Shown here in pieces: positions 15,823 through 24,201 of a DNA stretch of 64,000 bases. A program made the position numbers and the translations under genes. Origin of the DNA: Paenibacillus sp. HB172176 (GTDB taxonomy: Bacteria > Bacillota > Bacilli > Paenibacillales > Paenibacillaceae). Below the pieces are notes generated by a model. It did no database searches, was not told where the DNA came from, and saw only the letters and a program-made list of their open reading frames with translations. Positions within the stretch are counted from its first letter, which is position 1. Every line of letters begins with the position of its first letter. Location: the NCBI RefSeq assembly GCF_011947265.1, contig NZ_JAATHD010000002.1, positions 496,001 through 560,000 of the forward strand, written 5' to 3'.

Positions 15823-15866
15823 CAAAAAGCTTCGCCTTCAGATGTTCATCTGAAGGCGAAGCTTTT
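15823..15866. terminator. Bidirectional terminator
   Basis: AAAAGCTTCGCCTTCAGATG and its complement form a near-perfect 20-bp stem with a minimal loop and T-rich exits on both strands, between convergent DUF4015 and pfkA genes. Confidence 0.9.
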
Positions 15867-15889
15867 ATCAAATTGCAAGGATTGATAAG

Positions 15890-16861
15890 CTATTGCGATA
15901 AACGAAGAGCCAGCTCGTACATTTCCATATCAAACGGCTTCTTCGTATTAACGACGAGATCGATATCCGTCGTCGTCAATTGACCGTTCACAACGCCGCA
16001 AGCCTTGCCCGATTCGCCTGCCATCAGTTGGCGGACAGCGAAGTCGCCGAGACGGCTTGCGAGAATACGATCCGCCGCAGTCGGAGTCCCGCCTCGCTGA
16101 ATATGTCCTAGTACGGTAACCCGCGAATCCATGCCGCTAATCTCCGAAATTTGCTCCGAAACGTCTCCGCCCTTCGCGGCTCCCTCGGCTACCACAATAA
16201 TACTATGACGCTTGCCCTTGGCAAAATTGGCTTTCATCCGGTCGGCGACCTCTACGAGATCAAACGGCACCTCCGGCACCAGAATCGTCTCCGCCCCGCT
16301 GGCAAGTCCGGCATACAAAGCAATATCTCCGCAATGGCGTCCCATGACTTCAACGATGGAAGTGCGCTCATGCGAGGACATGGTATCGCGAATTTTGTTA
16401 ATCGCGTCCACGACGATATTGACCGAAGTGTCGAACCCGATTGTCACATCCGTGAACGGAATATCATTGTCGATTGTGCCTGGAAGCCCCATTGTCTTGA
16501 TACCAAGCTTACTGAGCTTGTTCGCGCCTTGGTAGGAGCCGTCGCCGCCGATGACGACGAGTCCGTCAATGCCTCTGGTCCTCAGCACTTCCGCTCCCTT
16601 CTGCTGTCCTTCCGGCGTGGTGAATTCCTTGCACCGAGCCGTCTGAAGTATCGTGCCGCCGCGTTGAATAATATCGCCAACGCTTCGAAGATCCATCTCC
16701 CTTAGATCATCGTTCAGCAAGCCTTGGTAACCGCGCTGAATTCCGAACACCTTCAACCCATGGAACAAGGCGCTTCGCACCACCGCGCGAACAGCCGCGT
16801 TCATTCCTTGCGAATCGCCTCCGCTTGTCATTACTGCGATTGATTGGACTGCAGTCATCAT
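15890..16861 (-). CDS. pfkA: ATP-dependent 6-phosphofructokinase
   Basis: A 323-residue glycolytic enzyme that phosphorylates fructose 6-phosphate. The ATP loop is SGGDSQGMN (the common bacterial form is GGDAPGMN), GGDGS marks ATP over pyrophosphate use, and PGTIDNDI carries the catalytic Asp. MGRHCGDIALYAGLASGAE and GHIQRGGTPTAADR complete the substrate and effector sites; overall it follows Bacillus PfkA closely. GGAGGAATGA precedes tandem ATG codons. It is not beside pyk or accA, the usual Bacillus context. Confidence 0.95.
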   Translation of the reverse strand: MMTAVQSIAVMTSGGDSQGMNAAVRAVVRSALFHGLKVFGIQRGYQGLLNDDLREMDLRSVGDIIQRGGTILQTARCKEFTTPEGQQKGAEVLRTRGIDGLVVIGGDGSYQGANKLSKLGIKTMGLPGTIDNDIPFTDVTIGFDTSVNIVVDAINKIRDTMSSHERTSIVEVMGRHCGDIALYAGLASGAETILVPEVPFDLVEVADRMKANFAKGKRHSIIVVAEGAAKGGDVSEQISEISGMDSRVTVLGHIQRGGTPTAADRILASRLGDFAVRQLMAGESGKACGVVNGQLTTTDIDLVVNTKKPFDMEMYELALRLSQ

Positions 16862-16886
16862 TCATTCCTCCATCATCATGATCAAC

Positions 16887-17969
16887 TTATACTTGAAATC
16901 TTCTAATCCAATTGCTGTTGAAGAGAAAGAACAGGCGCGTAAGCGGACTCTTCCTCATAAGCTGCCGAGAAACCTCCCGCACATCGGCCTGATTCCTTAC
17001 CTTCGGATCGGACAGATAAAGCGCGAGAAGACCTTCAATAATGAGCCTGTGAAACCGCGAGCCCGGCAGCTTCAATACATCGGCCTTGGCCCTCTCCACA
17101 ATCATGTCCATGCGATCGACCAGAAGGCTTCTGCTCTCGTAATAATTGCAGAAATTCAAATCGCCGCCCTGCTTATCCTCCTCCTGATCGATCAGGTAAT
17201 CCAGCAGAATATGCAGACCGCATACATGGGGGAAATAAATATGGCGAATCGATTCCCCATCCCGCTTCGATAACCCTCTCTCGCTGGCAGCGAGAAAAAG
17301 CATGAACATCCCAAGCGTCGACCCGGTCGCAGCCGCGAATTCGTTCCATTTCAACTGGGGATAATGCTCTTGATGCTGCCTCCACCAACCGAGAAGCTTC
17401 GATTCCCGCTCATCCTTGCGAATATGCTTGTATACTTGCAAGTCGCCGTACAGCGAGACGAGCTCCGTTACATGAGCCTGCACGCTGTCGTACGAAGGAA
17501 GCTGCGCCGTCATTCTCTGGCAGGTCATCACCAGTTCATGCAGATAACCTCCGTCATCCCTCTCGCTTCTTAACGCGTAATAATCCGTAAGCTCAGCTCC
17601 CGGAGTGACCGCATCCAGCATCGACCGATGCAGGAGCCGGAAATCGTCAGGATCGAGCGAGGTGCTGCGATCGCATAAATTATCTAAATAGTCGCTTATC
17701 GTTTGCAGAGCAACAATTAGCGGTATGAGGATATGTCGATAATCGAGATTGGCCGCCGCGTACACGGCTCCGCCCTGGCAATGAAATCGCTTGTCATGCA
17801 TACTGCTCAGAGCCTGTGTTTTCAATTCCTCATCCGGTATTTGCTCCGCCAATGCCTTCCACTTGTTTAGTTCCGCCGAAACTTCAGGCAGTACATACCG
17901 ATAAACCCGATGCATGAGCTTAATCGGTCCTCTTGGCACATTCCCAGCCGTTAAAGTCGTCAGCCTCAC
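16887..17969 (-). CDS. ytpB: YtpB-like tetraprenyl-beta-curcumene synthase (DUF2600)
   Basis: A 360-residue class IB terpene synthase relative. It shares the YtpB opening (GPIKLMHRVYRYVLPEV), ALSSMHDKRFHCQGG, and the aspartate-rich QTISDYLDNLCDR metal motif near residue 91. In Bacillus YtpB cyclises long prenyl diphosphates to sesquarterpene precursors associated with spores. The start is GTG at 17969 with AGGGGG upstream. It lies 25 bp upstream of pfkA on the same strand. No partner HepST or squalene-hopene cyclase gene is present. Confidence 0.9.
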   Translation of the reverse strand: MRLTTLTAGNVPRGPIKLMHRVYRYVLPEVSAELNKWKALAEQIPDEELKTQALSSMHDKRFHCQGGAVYAAANLDYRHILIPLIVALQTISDYLDNLCDRSTSLDPDDFRLLHRSMLDAVTPGAELTDYYALRSERDDGGYLHELVMTCQRMTAQLPSYDSVQAHVTELVSLYGDLQVYKHIRKDERESKLLGWWRQHQEHYPQLKWNEFAAATGSTLGMFMLFLAASERGLSKRDGESIRHIYFPHVCGLHILLDYLIDQEEDKQGGDLNFCNYYESRSLLVDRMDMIVERAKADVLKLPGSRFHRLIIEGLLALYLSDPKVRNQADVREVSRQLMRKSPLTRLFFLFNSNWIRRFQV

Positions 17970-18101
17970 GACGCACCCCCTATGTAAAATCGAAAATCAT
18001 GAATGCCGGCGCGATCCAACCCCTGCATATGCACAAAAACCCTAATCATAAATGTACCATTATAAGAGTCAATAATCCAGCGACAATTGGAGCTTCAGGC
18101 A

Positions 18102-18110
18102 TGCTATACT
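18102..18110 (+). promoter_or_regulatory. Extended -10 promoter of the MFS gene
   Basis: TGCTATACT is an extended -10 element about 50 nt ahead of the start codon. No clear -35. Confidence 0.55.
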
Positions 18111-18134
18111 AGTAACCATATTATTTTTTACTAG
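18109..18134 (+). promoter_or_regulatory. Inverted repeat overlapping the MFS promoter, possible operator
   Basis: CTAGTAA (18109-18115) and TTACTAG (18128-18134) form a perfect inverted repeat with a 12-bp centre that begins inside the -10 element. A repressor site is a reasonable inference; no regulator gene is adjacent. Confidence 0.4.
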
Positions 18135-18160
18135 CAAAGAGATGGAGTGAAAGAGAAAGT

Positions 18161-19351
18161 ATGAATGAATCCAGCAGCATAGAAGCTAATCTATCCTCTA
18201 CGGCAAAAAAAGAAACAGCGGCGCTCAGGGCGTTCAGCTTCAGCATGTTCTCCACTCAAGCGCTCGTCGTATCCTTTATCCCGCTGTATTTCCTATCGAA
18301 AGGCTTCACCGAAAGCCAAATCGGCATTATCTATTCCTCCGGGCTGTTCATGTCGATCTTCGCCAACATCATAATGGGCATTGCCAGCGATAAATTCAGA
18401 ACGATCCGAAAGCTGTTCTTCGTGCTGCTGTTCGGTCAGCTCGCGATGGTCGCGTTCATGTATTCCCTGAACGAATTCATCGTGATTTGCGTCATCATGG
18501 CAATATTCTACTTCTTCCAGACGCCGATGAATCCGCTGAGCGACAGTCTGTATCTCATGTCCAGCAAGCATACGGGAACGCCATACGCCTTGATACGCAT
18601 CTTCGGCTCTCTGGGCTTCGCCATCAGCTCGTACGGCTTCGGCTTGCTGCTGAAGGCGATCGGCTCCCAGCATACGCTGCTCGTAGCCATGTGCACGATC
18701 TCCATTACGCTCGTGTTCGCTTACTTCATTAAGGATTATCATGGAGCGGCCAAAAAGGTCGAATATTCCGGCTTCTTCAAGCTGATGAAGCAACGCAATA
18801 TCGTCTTGTTCTTCATGCTCATCCTTATCTGCTCGACCGCGCACCGCATGTACGAAAGCTTCCTTGCGGTAACGCTGAGGCATGCGGGAGCAAGCGATTC
18901 CTTGATCGGACTTTCCTTGCTGATCTCCGCAACGAGCGAAATTCCGATTCTGTTCCTGCTCGGCAAATACGGCCACAAGCTGAAGGAGCTGCCCCTGCTC
19001 ATGCTCGCAGCGCTCATGTACGCGCTCCGGCTTTGGCTGCTCGGAGCGGTGAACGATCCGCGTCTGCTCGTCGCGACGCAAGCGATGCACAGTATTACGT
19101 TCGGCATCTTCTTCTCCACGTCGCTGCGTTATATCTCGATGCTCATACCGAATGAATTCCGGGCGTCCGGACAAGCGCTTTATACCGTCATCTGGACAGG
19201 CGCGGCAGGTCTTATCAGCGGGCTGCTGGGCGGCTATATTTACGAGCAATTTGGACGAGCGGCCTTCTACCATACCGCGGCGGGCATTGCGATTGCGGCC
19301 GCCTTGGGCTTCCTCCTCTACTTTCTGCGAAGGTGGGATCGGCTCGAGTGA
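18161..19351 (+). CDS. MFS transporter (LacY/MFS_1-like)
   Basis: A 396-residue, twelve-helix permease. The N-terminal half (ALVVSFIPLYFLSKGFTESQIGII) and the conserved RIFGSLGFAISSYGFG region resemble the MFS_1-like/PPP-type group that includes YwbF and LacY-like proteins, where a RxxGSxGF motif is characteristic. The cargo is unknown. It is preceded by a promoter overlapping an inverted repeat, suggesting regulated expression. Confidence 0.82.
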   Translation: MNESSSIEANLSSTAKKETAALRAFSFSMFSTQALVVSFIPLYFLSKGFTESQIGIIYSSGLFMSIFANIIMGIASDKFRTIRKLFFVLLFGQLAMVAFMYSLNEFIVICVIMAIFYFFQTPMNPLSDSLYLMSSKHTGTPYALIRIFGSLGFAISSYGFGLLLKAIGSQHTLLVAMCTISITLVFAYFIKDYHGAAKKVEYSGFFKLMKQRNIVLFFMLILICSTAHRMYESFLAVTLRHAGASDSLIGLSLLISATSEIPILFLLGKYGHKLKELPLLMLAALMYALRLWLLGAVNDPRLLVATQAMHSITFGIFFSTSLRYISMLIPNEFRASGQALYTVIWTGAAGLISGLLGGYIYEQFGRAAFYHTAAGIAIAAALGFLLYFLRRWDRLE

Positions 19352-19404
19352 TAAAAAGAAAAGGAAACGTCCCTGCTGCCACCCGGCCGCAAGGACGTTT
19401 CCTT
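19352..19404 (-). terminator. Terminator of the cold-shock gene
   Basis: AAGGAAACGTCC (19361-19372) and GGACGTTTCCTT (19393-19404) form a 12-bp stem. Read leftward it runs into TTTCTTTTTAT, so it mainly serves the leftward csp gene. Confidence 0.75.
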
Positions 19405-19436
19405 ATGCGCATTACGCTTCTGTCATGCTTTCAATC

Positions 19437-19637
19437 CTATAGTTTATGGACGTTAGCCGCTTGAGCGCCGCGATTGCCTTCGGTAATATCGAATTCGACC
19501 GCTTGACCTTCCTCCAGTGATTTAAAGCCTTCGCCTTGGATGGATGAGAAATGTACGAACACATCTTCTCCGTCCTCTACTTGGATGAAACCATAGCCCT
19601 TCTCTGCGTTAAACCATTTCACTGTACCTTTCAACAT
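19437..19637 (-). CDS. Cold-shock protein (CspA/CspB family)
   Basis: A 66-residue single cold-shock domain, an RNA chaperone. RNP1 is KGYGFI, RNP2 is VFVHF, and the start is [20 protein letters not shown] at 19643 is in frame but falls directly after AGGAGG, so ATG 19637 is used. The leader of about 40 nt contains a CACTGC/GCAGTG hairpin (19660-19675). Monocistronic with a consensus promoter. Confidence 0.95.
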   Translation of the reverse strand: MLKGTVKWFNAEKGYGFIQVEDGEDVFVHFSSIQGEGFKSLEEGQAVEFDITEGNRGAQAANVHKL

Positions 19638-19684
19638 GCACAACCTCCTAAAATGTAAACACTGCTGCTGCAGTGAATAGACCC

Positions 19685-19713
19685 ATTATAACGATCCCAA
19701 AATCAAAAAGCAA
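19685..19713 (-). promoter_or_regulatory. Sigma-A promoter of the cold-shock gene
   Basis: Read leftward: TTGCTT, 17 bp, TATAAT. Confidence 0.75.
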
Positions 19714-19724
19714 TTTCAGCGAAT

Positions 19725-20438
19725 TCAGGGATTTATTAGGCGATTAATTCTCAAGTAGGATTGCGATCCGGGAATAAACGGCAGCTTGGACGGCATGAGC
19801 GTCGCCTCTGCGTCCGAAGCTCGAATATGCTCGATCAGCTCCTCCAGCTGCGGATAAGGCTTCCATCCTAATGAAAGCAGCGGATAGATGCGAATTTGAC
19901 CGCCGGGCTTGCACACCCGCATGAGTTCGCTTACCGCGTCCAAGTGGAAGTCGAAATCGAATTGATCCGCATATAAAAACAAGAAATGACTGCATAAAAC
20001 GAGCGAAAAGCTGTCATCCTCATAGGGAAGCTGCGGGAGCCTGCCCCCCTGATAACAGAGCCTGCCGTCGCAATCGTTCACATGATCGGCGAACAGACCC
20101 AAAGAGCGCTCTCTTCCCGCTCGATGATGATGAATGGATCCATAGTAGCTCCAATCGAAATGCTCCTGAAGCGCATCCAGTTTATTCGTCGATGTCTCGA
20201 TCTCGTCAGACGCTTCGCGAATCCAATTCGCAATGTCTCCCTCATATCGCGGATCCGCTGCGCTCGCTTCATATCCGCGCCGCCTCGCTTCCGCGACAAA
20301 GGATGAGCTTCCTCCCGCGACATCCAGTATCTTGCCTCGATCCAAATCCTCTTCCAACAGATCAAACATTTTGCAATACTCGTCAAAGCTTCTGCAGGTC
20401 ATGGCTACGCCAATCTGCTCGTAACGACTGCTGGCCAT
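19725..20438 (-). CDS. Class I SAM-dependent methyltransferase, substrate unknown
   Basis: A 237-residue protein with a Rossmann methyltransferase core. Motif I is KILDVAGGSSSFV (residues 36-48), a post-I acidic position follows in ASAADPRY, and LPYEDDSFSLVLCSHFLF plus VCKPGGQIRIYPL mark motifs IV-VI. The family is that of small-molecule or uncharacterised methyltransferases; the acceptor is unknown. GAGGAGAG precedes ATG 20438. Its end lies within the csp promoter region. Confidence 0.78.
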   Translation of the reverse strand: MASSRYEQIGVAMTCRSFDEYCKMFDLLEEDLDRGKILDVAGGSSSFVAEARRRGYEASAADPRYEGDIANWIREASDEIETSTNKLDALQEHFDWSYYGSIHHHRAGRERSLGLFADHVNDCDGRLCYQGGRLPQLPYEDDSFSLVLCSHFLFLYADQFDFDFHLDAVSELMRVCKPGGQIRIYPLLSLGWKPYPQLEELIEHIRASDAEATLMPSKLPFIPGSQSYLRINRLINP

Positions 20439-20527
20439 ACTTTCACTCTCCTCATCTCATCTCGTCTCGACTCTTGCACGCTCTATCCCGAAGAGTCGTA
20501 AGTTACTAGCGTAATCTGCGTTCCATA

Positions 20528-20556
20528 TTGATTAAGGATCGAAGAATAGCTATCAT
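20528..20556 (+). promoter_or_regulatory. Sigma-A promoter of the 77-residue gene
   Basis: TTGATT (20528-20533), 17 bp, TATCAT (20551-20556). Confidence 0.6.
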
Positions 20557-20602
20557 GTTACTATATACCAATACGCATGAATTGGAAAGAGGTGGGACTG
20601 CC

Positions 20603-20836
20603 ATGTTCAAGAAGCATCAGATTTACAAAACGGACAAATATAATATGCTTACGGTCGAGGTGCAAGGCAAAACGCTCGTGCTCCGCGAAATTTCCGATCA
20701 ATGGGGCGAGGATTGCCATACCTTCGTTAGCAGACAGGAAATGCTCCATTGGGCTCGCAACCGTTTCCGTCCCGAGGATTTCGCCGGACGCGAGGACGAG
20801 CTCGACAACATCATGTCCGCTTTCAAGGAAGTCTAG
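20603..20836 (+). CDS. Hypothetical 77-residue protein
   Basis: A small soluble protein beginning MFKKHQIYKTDKYNMLTVEV, rich in aromatic and charged residues, one cysteine. No family recognised. The frame is open from 20528, but the first 25 codons overlap the promoter; AGAGGTGG ten bases before ATG 20603 fixes the start. A small membrane-protein gene follows. Confidence 0.65.
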   Translation: MFKKHQIYKTDKYNMLTVEVQGKTLVLREISDQWGEDCHTFVSRQEMLHWARNRFRPEDFAGREDELDNIMSAFKEV

Positions 20837-20902
20837 ATGAAACGAACAGCACATAACTAAGCCGCGATCGGCATAGTTAACGATAGGAGGCAAGAAGCCG
20901 GC

Positions 20903-21082
20903 ATGGATACGACAGCGGCTGTTATTTTTATTATTGCGGCTTTCTCATTAGGAGTTATCATCATTATGAAACGCGACAGCCTTCCCCAGCGCTCGCGCCG
21001 CACTCTTGCGCTGCTCTCCATTACGTTGATCGCGTTTGCGTTCTTCTTTATCGTGTATTACCTGTTCAACCTGGGCGCTTGA
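20903..21082 (+). CDS. Small two-helix membrane protein, unknown
   Basis: A 59-residue protein: hydrophobic segment AAVIFIIAAFSLGVIIIM, a basic loop KRDSLPQRSRR, then LALLSITLIAFAFFFIVYYLF. AGGAGG at 20885-20890 precedes ATG by 12 nt. The basic loop between two helices predicts both termini outside by the positive-inside rule. No family recognised. It sits between the 77-residue gene and pepF and may be co-transcribed. Confidence 0.65.
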   Translation: MDTTAAVIFIIAAFSLGVIIIMKRDSLPQRSRRTLALLSITLIAFAFFFIVYYLFNLGA

Positions 21083-21147
21083 CCATGCATATTACGGGAC
21101 CGCCAAGGGCATAGTAGCGACAAACTGTGTCTTTGGGGGGATGGAAG

Positions 21148-23064
21148 TTGAAATGGCTGTCCTTATTGCTTGCGCTTGCGATAGCGCAAAGCGCGGCGAC
21201 GATTCCGGCTGCGAGGGCCAAGCAAGCTGTTGAAAAGCAAGATCAAATCAACCCGAGGAGGAATACGATGAGTCAATTGCCAAAACGTTCAGAAACGGCC
21301 GAGGAGTTCCGTTGGAAGCTGGAGGATCTATTCGCGGACAGAAAAGCCTGGGATCAGGAATACAGCGCGGCAAAAGCATTGATCGAGAAGGCATCTCGAT
21401 TCCAGGGCAAGCTGAGCGATCCGGCTGAGCTTAAGGCCTGCTTCGAGCTTGAGGATGAGCTCTCCCTTCATGTGGAGCGACTCTATGTGTACGCCAACAT
21501 GCGCCATCACGAGGATACGGCCGAGGCAGACTATCAAGCGCTGTCCGACAAATCGAAGAAGCTCAGCGTCGAAACCGGCGAAGCGTTGTCCTTCGTCACG
21601 CCGGAGGTGCTTAGTCTCAGCGACGAGGCGCTCTCTGCGATGATCGACGACCCGTCGCTTGCGAAATATCGTCACACGCTGGAGGAAATGCGGCGCCAGA
21701 AGGCTCATGTGCTCAGCAAGAGCGAGGAAGCTCTGCTTGCTCAGGTTGGCAATGTAAGCTCCGCGCCAAGCACAATTTTCGGCATGCTGAACAACGCGGA
21801 TTTGAAGTTCCCCAAGGTAAAGAACGAGAAAGGCGAAGAGGTCGAGCTGACGCACGGCAGCTATATTCAATTTCTGGAAAGCCGCAATGGGAAGGTTCGC
21901 AAGGAAGCCTTCGAGGCGGTCTACGATACATACGGCAAGCTGAAAAACACGCTCGCTTCCACTTTGAACGCGAATGTGACGAAAAATACCTTTTACGCAA
22001 AGGCCCGCAAATACGATTCCGCTCTCGACATGTCGCTCTATGGCGACAATATTCCGAAATCGGTATACACGAATCTGATCGATACCATTCACAAGCATTT
22101 GCCGCTTATGTACCGATACATGGAGCTGCGGAAAAAGCTGCTCGGGGTTGACGAGCTGCATATGTACGATTTGTTCGCTCCGCTGGTCGAGGAATTCGAT
22201 ATGGAGATTTCCTTCGAGGATGCGAAGAAAACGATTCTGGAGAGTCTGAAGCCGCTCGGCGACGATTATTTGGCGGTGCTGAGGGAAGGCTTTGAGGAGC
22301 GCTGGATCGATGTGTACGAGAATGAAGGCAAGCGAAGCGGGGCTTACAGTTGGGGCGCTTACGGCACGCATCCTTACGTGCTGCTCAATCACAAGGATAA
22401 CCTCAACAGCATGTTCACCTTGACCCATGAGATGGGTCATGCGCTGCATTCCTATTATTCGGACAATGCGCAGATCTATCGCGATGCGCAATATACGATT
22501 TTCCTGGCGGAGGTCGCATCGACGTTGAACGAGGCGTTGCTGATGAATTATTTGCTGGACAAATCAGACGATGTCAAGGAGAAGATGTATCTTCTGACCT
22601 ACTATGCGGATCAATTCCGCACTACGGTGTTCCGTCAAACGATGTTCGCTGAATTCGAGAAGATCGTTCACGAGCGCGCGGAAGCCGGAGAATCGCTCAC
22701 GCCGCAGGAGCTCAGCAAGATCTATTATGATCTCAATGTGCTCTACTACGGTCCGGGCATGGTTGTGGATAAAAATATCGAGATGGAATGGGCGCGGATC
22801 CCGCATTTCTACACCAGCTTCTACGTGTACAAATATGCGACGGGCTTCTCGGCGGCCACCTCCTTCTCCAAGCAAATTCTCGACGAAGGCGCGCCAGCCG
22901 TGGAGCGTTATCTGGGCTTCCTGAAAAGCGGCGGCAGCGACTTCTCGATCAATATTCTGAAGAAGGCCGGCGTCGATATGTCTACTCCTGAGCCGATCGA
23001 GCAAGCGATGAGCGTGTTCGAGGAGCTGATTGGACAGTTGGAGGAGCTTACGGCGAAGAAGTGA
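21148..23064 (+). CDS. pepF: Oligoendopeptidase F (M3), with apparent signal peptide and internal start
   Basis: Zinc peptidase of the M3B family that cuts short peptides. The zinc site is TLTHEMGHALHSYY (HExxH), with the third ligand Glu in the following helix; the PepF_N domain precedes it. Two starts are plausible. From TTG 21148, after a G-rich site, the protein begins with a signal-peptide-like stretch (basic start, LSLLLALAIAQSAATIPA, then AARA-K). From ATG 21268, after a strong AGGAGG, it begins MSQLPKRSETAEEFRWKLED and is cytoplasmic, the normal PepF form of 598 residues. Both frames are continuous; an exported form is inferred only. Confidence 0.92.
   Translation: MKWLSLLLALAIAQSAATIPAARAKQAVEKQDQINPRRNTMSQLPKRSETAEEFRWKLEDLFADRKAWDQEYSAAKALIEKASRFQGKLSDPAELKACFELEDELSLHVERLYVYANMRHHEDTAEADYQALSDKSKKLSVETGEALSFVTPEVLSLSDEALSAMIDDPSLAKYRHTLEEMRRQKAHVLSKSEEALLAQVGNVSSAPSTIFGMLNNADLKFPKVKNEKGEEVELTHGSYIQFLESRNGKVRKEAFEAVYDTYGKLKNTLASTLNANVTKNTFYAKARKYDSALDMSLYGDNIPKSVYTNLIDTIHKHLPLMYRYMELRKKLLGVDELHMYDLFAPLVEEFDMEISFEDAKKTILESLKPLGDDYLAVLREGFEERWIDVYENEGKRSGAYSWGAYGTHPYVLLNHKDNLNSMFTLTHEMGHALHSYYSDNAQIYRDAQYTIFLAEVASTLNEALLMNYLLDKSDDVKEKMYLLTYYADQFRTTVFRQTMFAEFEKIVHERAEAGESLTPQELSKIYYDLNVLYYGPGMVVDKNIEMEWARIPHFYTSFYVYKYATGFSAATSFSKQILDEGAPAVERYLGFLKSGGSDFSINILKKAGVDMSTPEPIEQAMSVFEELIGQLEELTAKK
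21256..21270 (+). promoter_or_regulatory. Strong internal ribosome site and ATG in pepF
   Basis: AGGAGG at 21256-21261 lies six bases before ATG 21268. It would produce PepF without the signal-peptide-like extension. Confidence 0.7.
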
Positions 23065-23139
23065 GCGATTGAAACGAATACGAAAAGCGCGGCCAGTATC
23101 TTAAGCTCGGCTGCGCATTCCCTCTAAGATTGATGAAAG

Positions 23140-23179
23140 CGAGCTCCGGGAGGATTGCCTCTTGGAGCTCGTTTTTTTG
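23140..23179 (+). terminator. Intrinsic terminator after pepF
   Basis: CGAGCTCC (23140-23147) pairs with GGAGCTCG (23164-23171), with an inner GGAGG/CCTC pairing, followed by seven T residues. Confidence 0.85.
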
Positions 23180-23334
23180 TTTAGGAAAGAAATACAGAGT
23201 CAGAATGCGGTACAACGCAGGTTGACTTAGATTGCAGCTATGAGGTGCTGGTGGGCGCTGGAGCACCTATTAGGTGCGGATTTACAGTTAGATCGCAGTA
23301 GGGCCGTGCCCCGGTGCCGGCTTGGCCGCAGAAT
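23180..23334. other. Gene-free spacer with short repeats
   Basis: No gene is seen. It holds AGGTGCT/AGCACCT inverted arms (23243-23249, 23262-23268) between two imperfect copies of TTAGATTGCAGCTA (near 23228 and 23288). A degenerate repeat element is possible. Confidence 0.35.
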
Positions 23335-24201
23335 TTAGAGCAGCCGGCCAATGACGCAAGCCAGCAGGCCGGCGAAGAGCGACGACAGGAGGTTCACCCT
23401 GTCGTTGGTCAGCGCGGCGAAGCCGCGCACATGCCGAGCGGCGCTGCCGCAATGCTCGGCGCGTTCCGTATCGCTGCCGCATACCCGGCAGCGATACTGG
23501 GCCTGGCAGGCCGCGCCGAGCAGCGAGTCGGCGAAGGCGCCTGCCAGGCCTGCCGCTGCGCCAGCGGCGATGTACGCCGCCGCTGGCGCAGCGGCCTCGC
23601 CCGCAGCAGCCCATGCGGGCTGCGGGCCGAGCCGCAGCAGCGCTGCGGCGGCGGCGCCGATGAACGCGGCGCCGAGCAGCGCGGCTGCGCTGCCGAGCGG
23701 CGAGACGCCGCCGCTCGTGCCTGGCGCTACGCGCTTGCCGCTCAGAAGCGAGCGCGGCTTGCTCCGGCTCAGGGCACCGATTTCGGTCGCCCAAGTGTCC
23801 GCATTGACTGCGGCCATGACGCCGACATAGGCAAACAGCCAACCCTCCGCCGGCCCAATAGAGTTAGCGACGCACAGCAGCAGACCCGCTCCGCCGTTCG
23901 CCCACACTTGCCCGGCATCGCGTCTCCCGCTCTTCGCGTAGCCGGCCTCCGCCCTCTTCTTGACCCGACTCTTGCGCTTCCACCTCGACCAGAGCGAGGA
24001 GGAGACGAAGAAAGCCAGCAGCAGACCGAACCAAATCGGCTCGCCAAGCGTCACAAAGCCCGTCCCCATAATGAGGGCCGACCATGCGCCCGAGCCGGAC
24101 AGCGAGCGAGCGCGATAGGCGAGCAGCGCAATGAGGCCGCTGCCGATCAAGCCGGCAAGCAGCCTCAGCCACCATTCCTCCCAAATCCCGACCATGCTCA
24201 A
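23335..24201 (-). CDS. DUF92-family integral membrane protein
   Basis: A 288-residue, Ala/Gly/Leu-rich protein with about six membrane helices. The conserved family block is NADTWATEIGALSRSKPR followed by PGTSGGVSPLG. DUF92 (TIGR00297) proteins are distantly related to CTP-dependent prenol and dolichol kinases such as VTE6 phytyl-phosphate kinase, but bacterial members are uncharacterised. A CRVCGSDTERAEHC segment could bind metal. The gene is very GC-rich. It follows the GDPD gene with no gap. Confidence 0.85.
   Translation of the reverse strand: MSMVGIWEEWWLRLLAGLIGSGLIALLAYRARSLSGSGAWSALIMGTGFVTLGEPIWFGLLLAFFVSSSLWSRWKRKSRVKKRAEAGYAKSGRRDAGQVWANGGAGLLLCVANSIGPAEGWLFAYVGVMAAVNADTWATEIGALSRSKPRSLLSGKRVAPGTSGGVSPLGSAAALLGAAFIGAAAAALLRLGPQPAWAAAGEAAAPAAAYIAAGAAAGLAGAFADSLLGAACQAQYRCRVCGSDTERAEHCGSAARHVRGFAALTNDRVNLLSSLFAGLLACVIGRLL

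Noticed and set aside
18293-19273. 326-residue leftward ORF
   Set aside because: Antisense to an MFS gene with clear membrane helices; the ORF is highly charged and motif-free.
21328-22491. 387-residue leftward ORF
   Set aside because: Antisense shadow of pepF, whose HEMGH motif and family blocks fix the coding strand.
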